DNA of 64,000 nt from Entoloma clypeatum (lineage: Eukaryota > Basidiomycota > Agaricomycetes > Agaricales > Entolomataceae): assembly GCA_963565915.1 (NCBI GenBank), contig OY751485.1, positions 868,001-932,000 on the forward strand. The letters run 5' to 3'. The notes beneath the pieces were generated by a model. That model was not told the origin of the DNA, searched no databases, and saw nothing but the letters and a program-made list of their open reading frames with translations. Position numbers and translations under genes: made by a program. Positions 53,811 through 64,000 of the stretch are shown here, one piece after another (the first letter of the stretch is position 1; the number at the start of each line of letters is the position of its first letter).

Positions 53811-54206
53811 GTTTACTGATTATGGGTCCTTGGCGTGATTTATGTACTACTGTACTTTTGGTTCACCCAATCCAGTCGCGTTTGGTTTTGGTTGGTCAAT
53901 GCATGTCGTTTGCTGCCGGTCACCCCATCTGAGACAGGCCTTTACGAGCTTTGCCACGAATTTCATTTTTTTTTTTTGGTGGAGCGTTTTCGAGACATGG
54001 CGACTGGCTGCGCCGAGCCCCATCTTGCGCTGTTATACAGGGATTTCACCTGCAGGGGATAGCATATTGTATGGGGCATAGGAAGTATTTAGCAGTAAGA
54101 GACATAGAGACATATTTGGATGAGAGGCCAACTCAGGGGAAACATCAGGAAAACATCAATCAGTCTTGGAGCTGCCTTGCCACGTCTTGGCACACTTATC
54201 TGTGTC
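53811..54206. other. No gene recognised
   Basis: Short plus-strand ORFs (53835-54062, 53951-54301) show no domain. A T10 run lies near 53967-53978. This is probably the 3' region of the lectin gene followed by the flank of the old Copia LTR. Confidence 0.4.
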
Positions 54207-54295
54207 TGTTGAAGTTCCACCTGGGCATTAGCCACAGATGTACTGAGCAACCAGCTACAGTGGAAGTACTCTACATAACCGTTCTAGCCACTTAC
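54207..54295 (-). repeat. Left piece of an older Copia LTR, target of Copia-1
   Basis: Begins TGTTGAAGTTCC and matches the first 89 bases of the Copia-1 LTR with about ten differences and a one-base gap. It ends in CTTAC, the target duplicated by Copia-1. The rest of this LTR appears to resume at 60298. Confidence 0.75.
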
Positions 54296-54605
54296 TGTTG
54301 AAGTTCCTCCTGGGCGCTAGCCGCAAGTGTACTGAAGCAACCGGCTACAGTGGAAGTACTCTACGATACCGTTCTGACCACTTACATAGGTTGGAGAGGG
54401 TGAGGCTGGTGAGAGCGGTTGAGGCTGGTAAGAGCGATGGAGGTGGTTAAGAGTCAAGAGACAACTTGTTGATATTGACAGTTTCCTGGTCTTATATACC
54501 GTACTACTGTTTGTACCAACCAAACAAGTATGTAATGAAGATATGTAAAGGTCACGTGATGTAATCTAATCTAATCTAATCTACGTGATGGGAAAAGTTT
54601 CAACA
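54296..54605 (-). repeat. Copia-1 3' LTR
   Basis: TGTTGAAA...CTTCAACA on the minus strand. Contains TATATAAG (minus strand, about 54490-54500) and four tandem TAATC units near 54561-54582. Directly followed on the internal side by the G7 polypurine tract (54606-54619). Confidence 0.94.
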
Positions 54606-54682
54606 CCCCCCCATATTTAGTACATACTTCTAAATACATTTTACTTTTTCCCACATATATATATATAGGTACTCTGTTTCGC

Positions 54683-57600
54683 CTAGTTTTTTATCAATCC
54701 GAAGTACGGGATAAACTTGGAAAAGAGGATTTTTCCCAGATTCTTAGTTAAAAGGTCTGCGGGGTTGTTCACTCCTTCAATGAATTCGACCGTAATTATT
54801 CCTTCGGAGACTTTTTCTCTGACGAAGTGGAATCGCACGTCAATGTGCTTGGATCGCTTTTCAGTCACAGGGTTGGATGCGATAAAGACGGAGCCGTTGT
54901 TATCTCCATAGATCGGTACTGATCCGATCTGCATTCCAAGTTCGGCAAGCATGCTTCTCAGCCATGTTGCTGCGCGACTGCAATCTGATAGCGCCATATA
55001 TTCTGCTTCTGTAGAAGAGAGGGCGATGGTTTTTTGCGCCGATGATACCCATGTTATTGCTCCAGACGCCAGTGATATGAAGAAGCCGGTGGTAGACCTC
55101 CTCGTGTTCTCATCTGACGCCCAGTCGGAGTCTGTGAATGCATAGATCCCTTTCCCTGAGTCCCCATCATACATTATTGCGTAATTTTTTGTTGCCTTTA
55201 AATATCTGCAAATATCCCTAGCCACCTCTAAATGGCGTTTTGTGGGATTTGCGGAAAATTGGGACATTTTGATTACAGCAAAGCAGATGTCAGGCCTTGT
55301 TCCAATCATCAGATATAGGAGTGATCTGATGATGGATTGGTACTTGGATCGAAGTTCCGCATTGGGTTCATCTTCGGACGCCATGGGTTTGTAGCCCGTA
55401 GGGAGTGGGGTATAGGTGGCGTTAGATTCGCTCATCCCCATGCGTGCCAGAATTTTCTCAAGGTAAGGTACTTGATCAATGAAGATCCTCTTCCCACGTT
55501 GCCTTATTTGGATTGAGAGAAATTCCTTTGGTTCCCCATCGGGCACTAGGTGACCTAGGTCCCTGCATTCCCATGTTGTCATGAAGGCCTTCTTCTTTTC
55601 TAGCGTATATTCCCGGTTTGTGCCGAGAAAAGCAGAGTCGTCGACATAGATGACGGCAATTACAATTTCCCCGTTGGTACTTTTGTGAATGAACACTCCT
55701 GCATCGGAGTGAAGCCGGACAAAGCCGAGCTTTTTCATGGAGGAATCAAGTTCCCTCCACCAGGCTAATGCGGCCTGCTTAAGTCCATATAGAGCTTTGA
55801 ATAGTTGGTACACGAGGTGTTCTTTCCCTTTTACTATGTAGCCCTCAGGCTGTCGCATGTAAATGACTTCACGAAGCGTTCCATAGAGGAAGGCTGATGA
55901 GACGTCCAAAAGAGTTATGAACCACCCTTCAAGGGCTGTCAATGCCAGTATTAATCGGACGGTTTCATATCTTACGACTGGTGAGAAGATCTGATCAAAG
56001 TCGATCCCTTCTACCTGTGAGAAGCCTTTTGCGACGAGGCGCGCTTTCAGACGCCCGTCGGACTTTTCGTTGTAAACCCATTTGTTCCTTAGAGCTTTCC
56101 TCCCTGCAGGCAGGGGTACTAGCTCCGTGATCACCCCGCGGCGTTTGAGCATGTCTAGCTCTTTACGTTCAGCCGCATACCAGTCTTCTTTATTTGGAAG
56201 AGGGTATATGTCTTTATGGGACATTTCAACGATGCCAACTTGGACTGATATTGCCTCCATCAGGAGGTCATTCATCCATGCCGTTTGACCGCCCAATCTC
56301 CGTCTTCGATCTAATTTTTCAAGATCAGACGCTGGAGTGTCTTCCCCATAGATGCTTCCTGGCATCTTCCGAACTCGTCGTTCCCTGATCGGTCGATCTG
56401 GTACTTGCTCGGGTTCCGGAGTGGGTACTCGCGGTTCGTCATCAGGCTCACTGGCAGGCAGTTCGTTGTCTGATTCAGGTTGATCCTGTTCAATGGGAAC
56501 TGGGATATGAGGTGTTTCGTTGTGACTATCGTCATCATTGCTGCCGGGAATGAGATCCTCAAACTCATCAGCCGGCTCTGGGTTTTCCATTTCTGGGTGG
56601 TTTTCTGGCAACGGGTCAATGTGGCATCTAGGGTACTTGCTTTCATCAAAGATAGCTTTCCCGCCCATGAAAATCGTGTTGGTCTCAGGATCCATGAAGC
56701 GGTATCCTTTGACCCCTGGTTTCGATCCGAGATAAATCATCAATCGGGATCTTGATTCCAGGGAGTTCCTACGTTTCTCCTTTGGGATATATACATATGC
56801 CTGACATCCGAATACTCTGACACTAGACATGTCAGGGATCTCATTGGTCACCCTGAAGTAAGGGGTTTTCCATTCAAGACGCTGCATGGGGGTTCTGTTG
56901 TAGAGAAATGCTGCATGTTCCAAACAGAATTCCCACCACATCGGTGGTAGACATGCGTCGAAACGCAATGCCTGAGATTTTTCCCACAGAGTTTGATTTA
57001 TTCGTTCTGCTCTACCATTCTGCTGATGCTGATATGGGAGTGTGACGTCGATCAGAATTCCATGATCGGCAAGTACGTCCTTGTATTCATCGAATTCTCC
57101 ACCTCCATCAACCCGCCATTTTTTAGGGGTGGCGGCGAATTGATTCTGGATCATCGCAAGGAATTGTTTCAGCGCCGTGATGGCGCCTGACTTTTTCCTA
57201 AGCAAGACGACCCAGACATGGGAGGAAAAATCATCCAAAAAGGTAAGGAAATATTTGTACTTGTGGTACGATGCCGTGGATATCTGTTTCAAGTCCGAAT
57301 GGATCAAATCAAAGGGTTTGACAGCCCTTGTCACCGAGTTAGGGTAAGATTGATTCGGCATTTTCCCTTTTAGACACCCCGTGCAGCTTTCCTGTGATTT
57401 CTCACGTACTAACGTTTTGGGTACTCCTTTGGTACTGGTGGGAATCTTATTGAGCGCCTGGTCATTTGGGTGGCCAAGGCGTTTATGCCAGGTTTCGACA
57501 GTGATTTCACTAGAGATCGCATGGATTTGGTCATAGCGTATTTCAGTGTCTAACCAATAAATGGTTTGTCCGAGAATGTGAGGTGAGAACTGTATTTTGT

Positions 57601-59428
57601 TCTGGCCTTTGGAGATGTTGATTTCTCCACGCATTCCGTCTACTTTGTAACCGTGATTAAGGAAGACGCCTAGGGACAATAGGCGTGTGTCCGGAATGTA
57701 GAATACAGGTCGGAGAAGGTGGGTTTTTATCTCCCCATTTAGGGTATGCCATACTGGAACGGCCCCAACTCCGAGAATTTCCAGTTTCTTTCCCTTTTCA
57801 GCTGTTTGGACAAATCGCTTAGCCTTGAGAGGCCTGTAGTACGCGAAGTCCTTGAACTCATGGGTAAAGTGTAACGAGGCACCGGAGTCTAAGATCCATT
57901 GTGCGCGTTCTTTCTCCTTACAGTGTGTGCATGACGCAAAGTGCTTTGTATATTTTTTATATAGATCGTTGTCAATATGATCCATACATTCTGCACTAGT
58001 ACTAGCTAATATTTTACACGTCTGTAAGGAGGTGTTATTAGCTTTCCTTAATTGGTCAGATTCAGGAGAGGAAGGTGACGAACCATCAAGTTCAATCAGC
58101 CCATCTTCAAATTGCTCCGGCCCCATCCGTTCCTGGTCGATATCCATCATCTTCAGCGATTCTTCTATCGACGGGGCTACGCGACGCTGTTTAGCCGGCC
58201 TTTCGTCGATGTCAGGGATGATGGTATCCAAGATACGAAGGTTCGACCCTGAGGGGCGAGCACCAATGCCGCGCGCGAGTTTGCGAACATGGTCATTCTT
58301 TTTCCACACGGACGGCTTTCCAGATGGAAGTCCGGTGTACTGGGAAGGAGGCGGGTTCATCCGTTGCAGGAGCGACTGCATTTTTGCGGAATCGGGCTGG
58401 GCTGTACTTAACGTTTTCCCGCGGCCAGTGACGGTGGTGAAGGATGGTGCCGGAAGAGGAGGGAAGTGGATGGCGGGAGCAACGAACTCAACCGTCTCTT
58501 CCACCTGGTCGGACGCGTTGTCCGCAGTGTTGGCGCTTTTCTTCTGATTGCGCCAGCGTCCTTTTCCCTTCTTCTTTTCAGAACTGGTACTATGGTCGGT
58601 CGAGTTAGGCTGCTCGTCAGCATCGTTCTGTGAGGTACTCGGCTTTTGCTGCTTTTCCCATTTGGGGTCCTGCCCCTTTCGCTTTGTCCCAGAAATTTTC
58701 TTGGCCTGCTCATTGGACGTACGAGTAGACCCGACCGAATACTTGCGCCGGTATTCAGAGATGATGCTATCGGTGATGGCTTTGTAAGTGAAATCATCGG
58801 CGTCGTAGACCTGGAAAAGGGCGGTGGAGAGTGACGACCAGGCGTCGGGAATTGCATTGGCCAGGATCATTGCCTGCATCAGGTCGGGGACGACAAAGCT
58901 TGAATCGGCGAGCCGGGCGAAGAGAGACCCCAGGCGTTCAATTTCAGGCACTGGGTCGCGTCCAGACAGTTTGTAGGTGGCGGCGGCCTTGAAATCGCCG
59001 AAGATGACGGCCGGGGATACCTTGGAGTAGGCATCTTTCAGCGTTTTCCACGCGCCAAGTGCCGAGGTGCTGTCCTTAATGTGGCGTCTGATCGCCTCAG
59101 AGACCTTCAGGCGTATCGCCCCGAGAGCTACGTCGTCGTCCCTGATCCAGGCTTTTTCTTCCTTGCGGAAGCCGGGCTGGTCGACTGTAGTAGCCAGCAC
59201 AGGGGGGGCGGCAGCAGTGGCACCAGGGGTGGAGACCGTGGTGGTGAAGTCGGCGATTACAGGGCGGGTGATGTCGCCAGAAACGAGGCGCCAAACTCCT
59301 TGATGGAGGAGGTAGGACTTCATCTTTTCGGCCCAACTTTGGTAGTCGATGCCGTCAAAGGGGGTGATGGTGTCAAGAGCAGAGCGAGAAGTAGACATTG
59401 TAGATGAATCTAAAAAAGGGTTTCCCAA
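54683..59428 (-). CDS. Copia-1 Gag-Pol polyprotein, 1581 aa
   Basis: Single uninterrupted frame, minus strand. Residues about 1-240: Copia-type gag (FDGIDYQSWAEKMKSYLLHQ). 240-480: low-complexity Lys/Ser/Pro linker. About 515-525: protease WILDSGASLHFT. About 640-690: integrase zinc domain (WHKRLGHPNDQ...CTGC). About 700-860: integrase core with HSDL, VDGGGEF and GRAERINQ as D,D,E residues. About 1120-1330: RT (WVYNEKSDGRLKARLVAKGF, DVSSAFLYG, VIYVDDSAFLG). About 1430-1560: RNase H (FTDSDWASDE, STEAEYMA). It ends TKNLGKILF...PYFGLIKN. No CCHC knuckle in gag, but a CTHCKEKERAQW segment precedes the protease. Gag and Pol are in one frame, as is usual for Copia. The ATG at 59428 lies about 330 bp inside the 5' LTR. 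Confidence 0.97.
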   Translation of the reverse strand: MGNPFLDSSTMSTSRSALDTITPFDGIDYQSWAEKMKSYLLHQGVWRLVSGDITRPVIADFTTTVSTPGATAAAPPVLATTVDQPGFRKEEKAWIRDDDVALGAIRLKVSEAIRRHIKDSTSALGAWKTLKDAYSKVSPAVIFGDFKAAATYKLSGRDPVPEIERLGSLFARLADSSFVVPDLMQAMILANAIPDAWSSLSTALFQVYDADDFTYKAITDSIISEYRRKYSVGSTRTSNEQAKKISGTKRKGQDPKWEKQQKPSTSQNDADEQPNSTDHSTSSEKKKGKGRWRNQKKSANTADNASDQVEETVEFVAPAIHFPPLPAPSFTTVTGRGKTLSTAQPDSAKMQSLLQRMNPPPSQYTGLPSGKPSVWKKNDHVRKLARGIGARPSGSNLRILDTIIPDIDERPAKQRRVAPSIEESLKMMDIDQERMGPEQFEDGLIELDGSSPSSPESDQLRKANNTSLQTCKILASTSAECMDHIDNDLYKKYTKHFASCTHCKEKERAQWILDSGASLHFTHEFKDFAYYRPLKAKRFVQTAEKGKKLEILGVGAVPVWHTLNGEIKTHLLRPVFYIPDTRLLSLGVFLNHGYKVDGMRGEINISKGQNKIQFSPHILGQTIYWLDTEIRYDQIHAISSEITVETWHKRLGHPNDQALNKIPTSTKGVPKTLVREKSQESCTGCLKGKMPNQSYPNSVTRAVKPFDLIHSDLKQISTASYHKYKYFLTFLDDFSSHVWVVLLRKKSGAITALKQFLAMIQNQFAATPKKWRVDGGGEFDEYKDVLADHGILIDVTLPYQHQQNGRAERINQTLWEKSQALRFDACLPPMWWEFCLEHAAFLYNRTPMQRLEWKTPYFRVTNEIPDMSSVRVFGCQAYVYIPKEKRRNSLESRSRLMIYLGSKPGVKGYRFMDPETNTIFMGGKAIFDESKYPRCHIDPLPENHPEMENPEPADEFEDLIPGSNDDDSHNETPHIPVPIEQDQPESDNELPASEPDDEPRVPTPEPEQVPDRPIRERRVRKMPGSIYGEDTPASDLEKLDRRRRLGGQTAWMNDLLMEAISVQVGIVEMSHKDIYPLPNKEDWYAAERKELDMLKRRGVITELVPLPAGRKALRNKWVYNEKSDGRLKARLVAKGFSQVEGIDFDQIFSPVVRYETVRLILALTALEGWFITLLDVSSAFLYGTLREVIYMRQPEGYIVKGKEHLVYQLFKALYGLKQAALAWWRELDSSMKKLGFVRLHSDAGVFIHKSTNGEIVIAVIYVDDSAFLGTNREYTLEKKKAFMTTWECRDLGHLVPDGEPKEFLSIQIRQRGKRIFIDQVPYLEKILARMGMSESNATYTPLPTGYKPMASEDEPNAELRSKYQSIIRSLLYLMIGTRPDICFAVIKMSQFSANPTKRHLEVARDICRYLKATKNYAIMYDGDSGKGIYAFTDSDWASDENTRRSTTGFFISLASGAITWVSSAQKTIALSSTEAEYMALSDCSRAATWLRSMLAELGMQIGSVPIYGDNNGSVFIASNPVTEKRSKHIDVRFHFVREKVSEGIITVEFIEGVNNPADLLTKNLGKILFSKFIPYFGLIKN

Positions 59429-59762
59429 TCAGTGATGTGTTATGAATATGATTCAAGAAAACAATTAAATGATTCCTTATGACATATTCCCTTTAGGAAT
59501 AGCGGTCACGGGAAAACCCTTTATATGTCGGAAACATATAAGGTGCGATCAACATTTCCACATGGAGTGTACTATGTCAATCCCCTTAGGGACGTCTCAT
59601 GACAGGTACTTGTCGTAATGACGTTCCCAGGTTCATATGTGAAGAAGTAAGACTCAGAACCTAGATCTTTCGATCGGTTCTTTGCCAACCAGGGTAGAGT
59701 GGGCAGGTACTCGCTGTTGCCAGCGTTTTCCCAAGTCCCTCTGCTATCCGGGGCCCATAACC
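59429..59762 (-). other. Copia-1 untranslated leader
   Basis: The 334 bases between the 5' LTR and the start codon. They carry the PBS at the LTR end and no long ORF in the pol frame. Confidence 0.8.
59744..59757 (-). promoter_or_regulatory. Candidate tRNA primer-binding site of Copia-1
   Basis: On the minus strand TGGGCCCCGGATAG starts five bases after the 5' LTR. The initial TGG fits the CCA end of a tRNA. I cannot name the tRNA from the window. Confidence 0.45.
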
Positions 59763-60072
59763 TGTTGAAGTTCCTCCTGGGCGCTAGCCGCAAGTGTACT
59801 GAAGCAACTGGCTACAGTGGAAGTACTCTACGATACCGTTCTGACCACTTACATAGGTTGGAGAGGGTGAGGCTGGTGAGAGCGGTTGAGGCTGGTAAGA
59901 GCGATGGAGCTGGTTAAGAGTCAAGAGACAACTTGTTGATATTGACAGTTTCCTGGTCTTATATACCGTACTACTGTTTGTACCAACCAAACAAGTATGT
60001 AATGAAGATATGTAAAGGTCACGTGATGTAATCTAATCTAATCTAATCTACGTGATGGGAAAAGTTTCAACA
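59763..60072 (-). repeat. Copia-1 5' LTR
   Basis: 310 bp; differs from the 3' LTR at two positions (T for C at about 59809, C for G at about 59910). Followed by the CTTAC target duplication. Confidence 0.94.
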
Positions 60073-60297
60073 CTTACATGGTTTGGGAGGGGTGAGGCTG
60101 GTGAGAGCGGTTGAGGCTGGTAAGAGCGATGGAGGTGGTTAAGAGTCAAGAGACAACTTGTTGATATTGACAGTTTCCTGGTCTTATATACCGTACTACT
60201 GTTTGTACCAACCAAACAAGTATGTAATGAAGATATGTAAAGGTCACGTGATGTAATCTAATCTAATCTAATCTACGTGATGGGAAAAGTTTCAACA
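60073..60297 (-). repeat. LTR tail unit 1 (225 bp)
   Basis: CTTACATGGTTTGGG to GTTTCAACA. The first bases agree with the older LTR (tail unit 2), the rest with the young Copia-1 LTR (for example GATGGGAAAAG), so it looks like a recombinant. Tandem with the next unit. Confidence 0.8.
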
Positions 60298-60522
60298 CTT
60301 ACATGGTTTGGGAGGGGTGAGGCTGGTGAGAGCGGTTGAGGCTGGTAAGAGCGATGGAGCTGGTTAAGAGTCAAGAGACAACTTGTTGATATTGACAGTT
60401 TCCTGGTCTTATATACCATACTACTGTTTGTACCAACCAAACAAGTATGTAATCGAAGATGTGTAAAGGTCACGTGATGTAATCTAATCTAATCTAATCT
60501 ATGTGATGGAAAAGTTTCAACA
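60298..60522 (-). repeat. LTR tail unit 2: rest of the Copia-2 3' LTR
   Basis: 225 bp, CTTACATGGTTTGGG to GTTTCAACA, with private differences (AATCGAAGATGTG, CTATGTGATGG). It is followed by C8ATATTTAG, the Copia-2 polypurine tract on the minus strand. Together with 54207-54295 it makes the full older LTR. Confidence 0.8.
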
Positions 60523-63500
60523 CCCCCCCATATTTAGTACATACTTCTAAATACATCTTACTTTTTCCCATATAGGTACTCTCTCTTTGTCTAGTTTTTA
60601 AGTAATCCAAAGTACGGGATAAACTTGTTGAAGAGGATCTTCCCCAGATTCTTAGTTAAAAGGTCTGCAGGGTTATTCACTCCTTCGATGAATTTGACCG
60701 TAATAATTCCTTCAGATACTTTTTCTCTGACAAAGTGAAATCGCACGTCGATGTGCTTGGACCGCTTTTCAGTTACAGGGTTGGATGCGATAAAGACAGA
60801 GCCATTGTTATCTCCATAGATCGGGACTGATCCGATCTGCATCCCAAGTTCAGCAAGCATGCTTCTAAGCCATGTCACTGCGCGACTGCAATCTGATAGC
60901 GCCATGTATTCTGCTTCCGTGGAAGAGAGGGCAATGGTTTTCTGCGCTGATGAAACCCATGTTACTGCTCCAGACGCCAGTGATATGAAGTAACCAGTAG
61001 TGGATTTCCTGGTGTTTTCATCTGACGCCCAATCGGAGTCCGTAAATGCGTAGATCCCTTTCCCAGAATCGCCATCGTACATGATCACGTAATCTTTTGT
61101 TGCCTTCAGATACCTGCAAATATCCCTAGCCACTTCTAAATGGCGTTTGGTAGGGTTTGCGGAGAATTGGGACATTTTGATCACAGCGAAGCAAATGTCG
61201 GGTCTTGTCCCGATCATTAAGTACAATAGTGACCCGATGACGGATTGGTACTTGGATCTAAGTTCCGCATTGGGTTCATCCTCAGAGTTCATGGGTTTGT
61301 AGCCTGTCGGGAGTGGGGTATGGGTGGCATTGGATTCGCTCATCCCCATCCATGCGAGAATTTTCTCAAGGTAAGGTACTTGATCAATGAAGATCCTCTT
61401 CCCACGTTGCCTTATTTGGATTGAGAGAAATTCCTTTGGTTCCCCATCAGGCACTAGGTGACCTAGGTCCCTACATTCCTATGTTGTCATGAAGGCCTTC
61501 TTCTTTTCTAGCGTGTATTCCCGGTTTGTGCCGAGAAAAGCAGAATCATCAACATAAATGATGGCGATTATGATTTCCCCTTCGGTACTTGTGTGAATGA
61601 AAACTCCCGCATCAGAGTGAAGCCGGACAAAACCGAGCTTTTTCATGGAGGAATCGAGTTCCCTCCACCAGGCTAATGCGGCCTGCTTGAGTCCATATAG
61701 GGCTTTGTATAGTCGGTACACGAGGTGTTCTTTCCCTTTTACTATGTAGCCCTCAGGCTGTCGCATGTAAATTACCTCACGGAGTGTTCCATAGAGGAAG
61801 GCTGATGAGACGTCCAAGAGTGTCATGAACCACCCTTCAAGGGCTGTCAATGCCAGAATCAACCGGACAGTCTCGTACCTCACTACTGGTGAGAAGATCT
61901 GATCAAAGTTGATCCCTTCTACCTGTGAGAAGCCTTTTGCAACAAGGCGCACTTTCAGACGCCTGTCAGATTTTTCATTGTAAACCCATTTGTTCTTTAG
62001 AGCTTTCCTCCCTGTAGGTAGGGGTACTAACTCCGTGATCACCCCACCGTTCCCTGATCGGTCGATCTGGTACTTGTTTGGGTTCTGGAGTGGGTACTCG
62101 TGGGTCATCATCAGGCTCACTAAGCGGCAAATCGTTGTCTGATTCAGGGTGATCCTGTCCAGTAGGAACAGGGTCGTGAGGTGTTTCGTTATGACTGTCA
62201 TTGTCATCATTTCCGGGGATGAGATCCTCAAACTCATCAGCCGGTTCTGGGTTTTCCATTTCTGGATGGTTCTCTGGCAAAGGGTCGATGTGGCATCTAG
62301 GGTACTTGCTTTCATCAAAGATAGCTTTCCCACCCATGAAAATTGTATTAGTCTCAGGATCCATGAAACGGTATCCTTTGACCCCTGGCTTTGATCCGAG
62401 ATAAATCATCAATCGAGATCTAGACTCCAGGGAATTTCTATGTTTTTCTTTTGGGATATACACATATGCCTGACATCCGAAGACTCTGATGCTTGACATA
62501 TCGGGGATCTCATTGGTCACCCTGAAGTAAGGGGTATTCCATTCGAGACGCTGCATGGGGGTTCTGTTGTAGAGAAAAGCTGCATGTTCCAAACAGAATT
62601 CCCACCACATAGGTGGTAAGCATGCGTCGAAGCGCAAGGCCTGAGATTTCTCCCACAGGGTTCGATTTATCCGTTCTGCTCGACCGTTCTGCTGGTGCTG
62701 ATACGGGAGCGTGACGTCGATCAGAATTCCATGATCGGCAAGTACATCCTTGTATTCGTTAAATTCTCCACCTCCATCAACTCGCCATTTCTTAGGGGTG
62801 GCGGCAAATTGATTCTGGATCATCGCAAGGAATTGTTGTAGTGCCGTGACGGCATCTGACTTCTTCCTAAGCAAGACGACCCAGATGTGGGATGAAAAGT
62901 CGTCCAAAAACGTAAGGAAATATTTATATTTGTGGTATGATGCCGTGGATATTTGTTTGAGATCGGAATGGATCAGATCAAAGGTTTTTGTTGCCCTTGT
63001 TATCGAATTGGGATATGACTGATTCGGCATTTTCCCTTTGAGGCAACCTGTGCAACTTTCCTGTGATTTCTCACGTACTAGTGTTTCAGGTACCCCTTTG
63101 GTACTGGTGGGAATCTTTCGGAGTGCTTGATCATTTGGGTGACCAAGATGCTTGTGCCATGTTTCAACAGTGATTTCGCTCGAGATCGCATGGATCTGGT
63201 CATAGTGTATTTCAGTGTCTAACCAGCAAATGGTTTGACCAAGGATGTGGGGCGAAAACTGGATTTTTCTCAGCCCTTTGGAGATATTAATTTCTCCACA
63301 AGTCCCGTCTACTTTGTAACCATGGTTAAGGAAGACGCCTAGGGACAATAGGCATGTGTCCATGTCCGGGATGTAGAATACCGGTCTGAGAAGATGGGTT
63401 TTAACTTCCCCATTTAAGGTGTGCCGTACTGGAATGGCCCCAACTCCAAGAATTTCCAGTTTCTTCCCTTTGGCTGCAGTTTGGACGAATCGCTTGACCG

Positions 63501-64000
63501 TGAGAGGTCTATAATATGCGAAGTCCTTAAACTCATAGGTGAAGTGTAAAGAGGCGCCGGAATCTAATATCCATTGCGCGCGTTCTTTTTCCTTACAATG
63601 TGTACAAGAAGCAAAATGTTTAATATATTTTTTATGTAAATCACTGCTAAAGTGATCTACGCATTCTGTACTGGTACTGGCTATTATGTCATACGTCTGT
63701 TGAGAGGTATTGTTAGCTTTCCGCAATTGGTAAGGTTTAAGAAAGGGTTTTGACGAACCATCAAGTTCTATCTCGTCCTCAAATACATCCGGCCCCATCC
63801 GTTCCTGGTCGATGTCCATCATTTTCAGCGATTCTTCTATCGACGGGGCTACGCGACGCTGTTTAGCCGGCCTTTCGTCGATGTCAGGAATGATGGTATC
63901 TAAGATACGGAGGTTTGACCCAGAGGGTTGAGCACCAATTTCTCGGGCGAGTCTTCGCACCCTCTCGTTCTTTTTCCACACAGACAGCTTTCCAGAGGGA
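60523..64000 (-). mobile_element. Copia-2: older relative of Copia-1, continues past the window
   Basis: Polypurine tract at 60523-60536, then pol on the minus strand, roughly 90-95% alike to Copia-1 by eye. It is disabled by a stop and a deletion. The 5' part, with gag N-terminus and 5' LTR, lies beyond 64000. Confidence 0.92.
60591..64000 (-). pseudogene. Copia-2 Gag-Pol remnant (partial)
   Basis: Minus strand. 63981-62046 is open and covers the end of gag, protease (WILDSGASLHFT near 63570), integrase zinc domain (WHKHLGHPNDQ) and integrase core (VDGGGEF, GRAERINR). Near 62046 about 240 bases present in Copia-1 (roughly 56139-56378, the linker between integrase and RT) are missing, and the frame shifts. 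RT resumes at about 62045 (GVITELVPLP), with IIYVDDSAFLG near 61550. TAG at about 61476-61478 replaces the Trp of TTWECRDLG. RNase H, 61454-60591, is intact to its stop. No functional polyprotein can be made. Confidence 0.92.

Larger units (their letters stand above)
54296..60072 (-). mobile_element. Copia-1: intact, young Ty1/Copia retrotransposon
   Basis: 5.78 kb, minus strand. LTRs 54296-54605 and 59763-60072 are both 310 bp and differ at two bases. A 5-bp target duplication, CTTAC, lies at 54291-54295 and 60073-60077. One ORF of 1581 codons, a polypurine tract and a candidate PBS complete it. All parts needed for transposition look intact. Confidence 0.96.

Noticed and set aside
1..64000. 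tRNA or rRNA genes
   Set aside because: No cloverleaf with A and B boxes or rRNA-like segment was recognised by eye; a tRNAscan run would be decisive.

Overview
The window looks like a transposon-choked interval of an Agaricomycete (mushroom-forming basidiomycete) genome. The basis for this is: spliceosomal introns of about 50-63 bp, a BBC1/MTI1-like C-terminal domain, a five-exon beta-trefoil lectin gene, an SPT5-like KOW protein family typical of Agaricales, and chromodomain Ty3/Gypsy and Ty1/Copia elements of fungal type. There is nothing bacterial about it: no operons, no CRISPR, and I recognised no rRNA or tRNA gene.

Layout. 1-2.6 kb: truncated Gypsy element on + (family G). 2.8-7.1 kb: a putative solo LTR, GC-rich degenerate minisatellites, a 625-bp element with 48-bp terminal inverted repeats, and a large inverted minisatellite. 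7.15-9.2 kb (-): degenerate SPT5-like KOW gene. 10.43-11.58 kb: a dense array of short perfect hairpins, partly overlapping an unrecognised 176-codon ORF. 11.6-18.1 kb (+): a full-length chromovirus, element A, with two LTRs, a self-priming PBS, gag, pol with chromodomain and an extra small ORF. 18.1-19.6 kb (-): D2, a twice-deleted copy of Gypsy element D. 19.66-21.42 kb: long-arm inverted-repeat element. 21.4-21.9 kb: tandem repeats. 21.96-27.88 kb (-): Gypsy element D1, inserted in a DIRS-like reverse-transcriptase element (27.9-30.0 kb). 30-36.5 kb: minisatellites, a 468-bp palindrome-bearing repeat and a 458-bp foldback element. 36.7-37.7 kb (+): a second, deleted copy of the DIRS-like element. 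37.7-41.9 kb (-): Gypsy element E (family G), abutting head-to-head element F (+, 41.88-48.31 kb), which carries an antisense two-exon gene before its 3' LTR. 48.3-49.7 kb: second copy of the palindrome-bearing repeat, a gag scrap and a mariner-type MITE.

The only island of host genes is at 50.0-53.8 kb: a broken BBC1/MTI1-like gene followed by an apparently intact 137-aa R-type lectin gene. From 54.2 kb to the end there are nested Ty1/Copia elements on the minus strand: an intact, very young copy (Copia-1; LTRs differ at 2 of 310 positions, 5-bp TSD, 1581-codon ORF) inserted inside an LTR of an older, broken relative (Copia-2) that runs off the window.

The Gypsy elements have decayed mainly through CGA-to-TGA and TGG-to-TGA/TAG changes plus small indels, as expected if methylated cytosines in transposons deaminate. 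The Copia-1 element has none of this and is the best candidate for current activity. The most unusual signals are the antisense gene in element F, whose spliced product has the cysteine spacing of a Zn(II)2Cys6 cluster, and the hairpin array upstream of element A.
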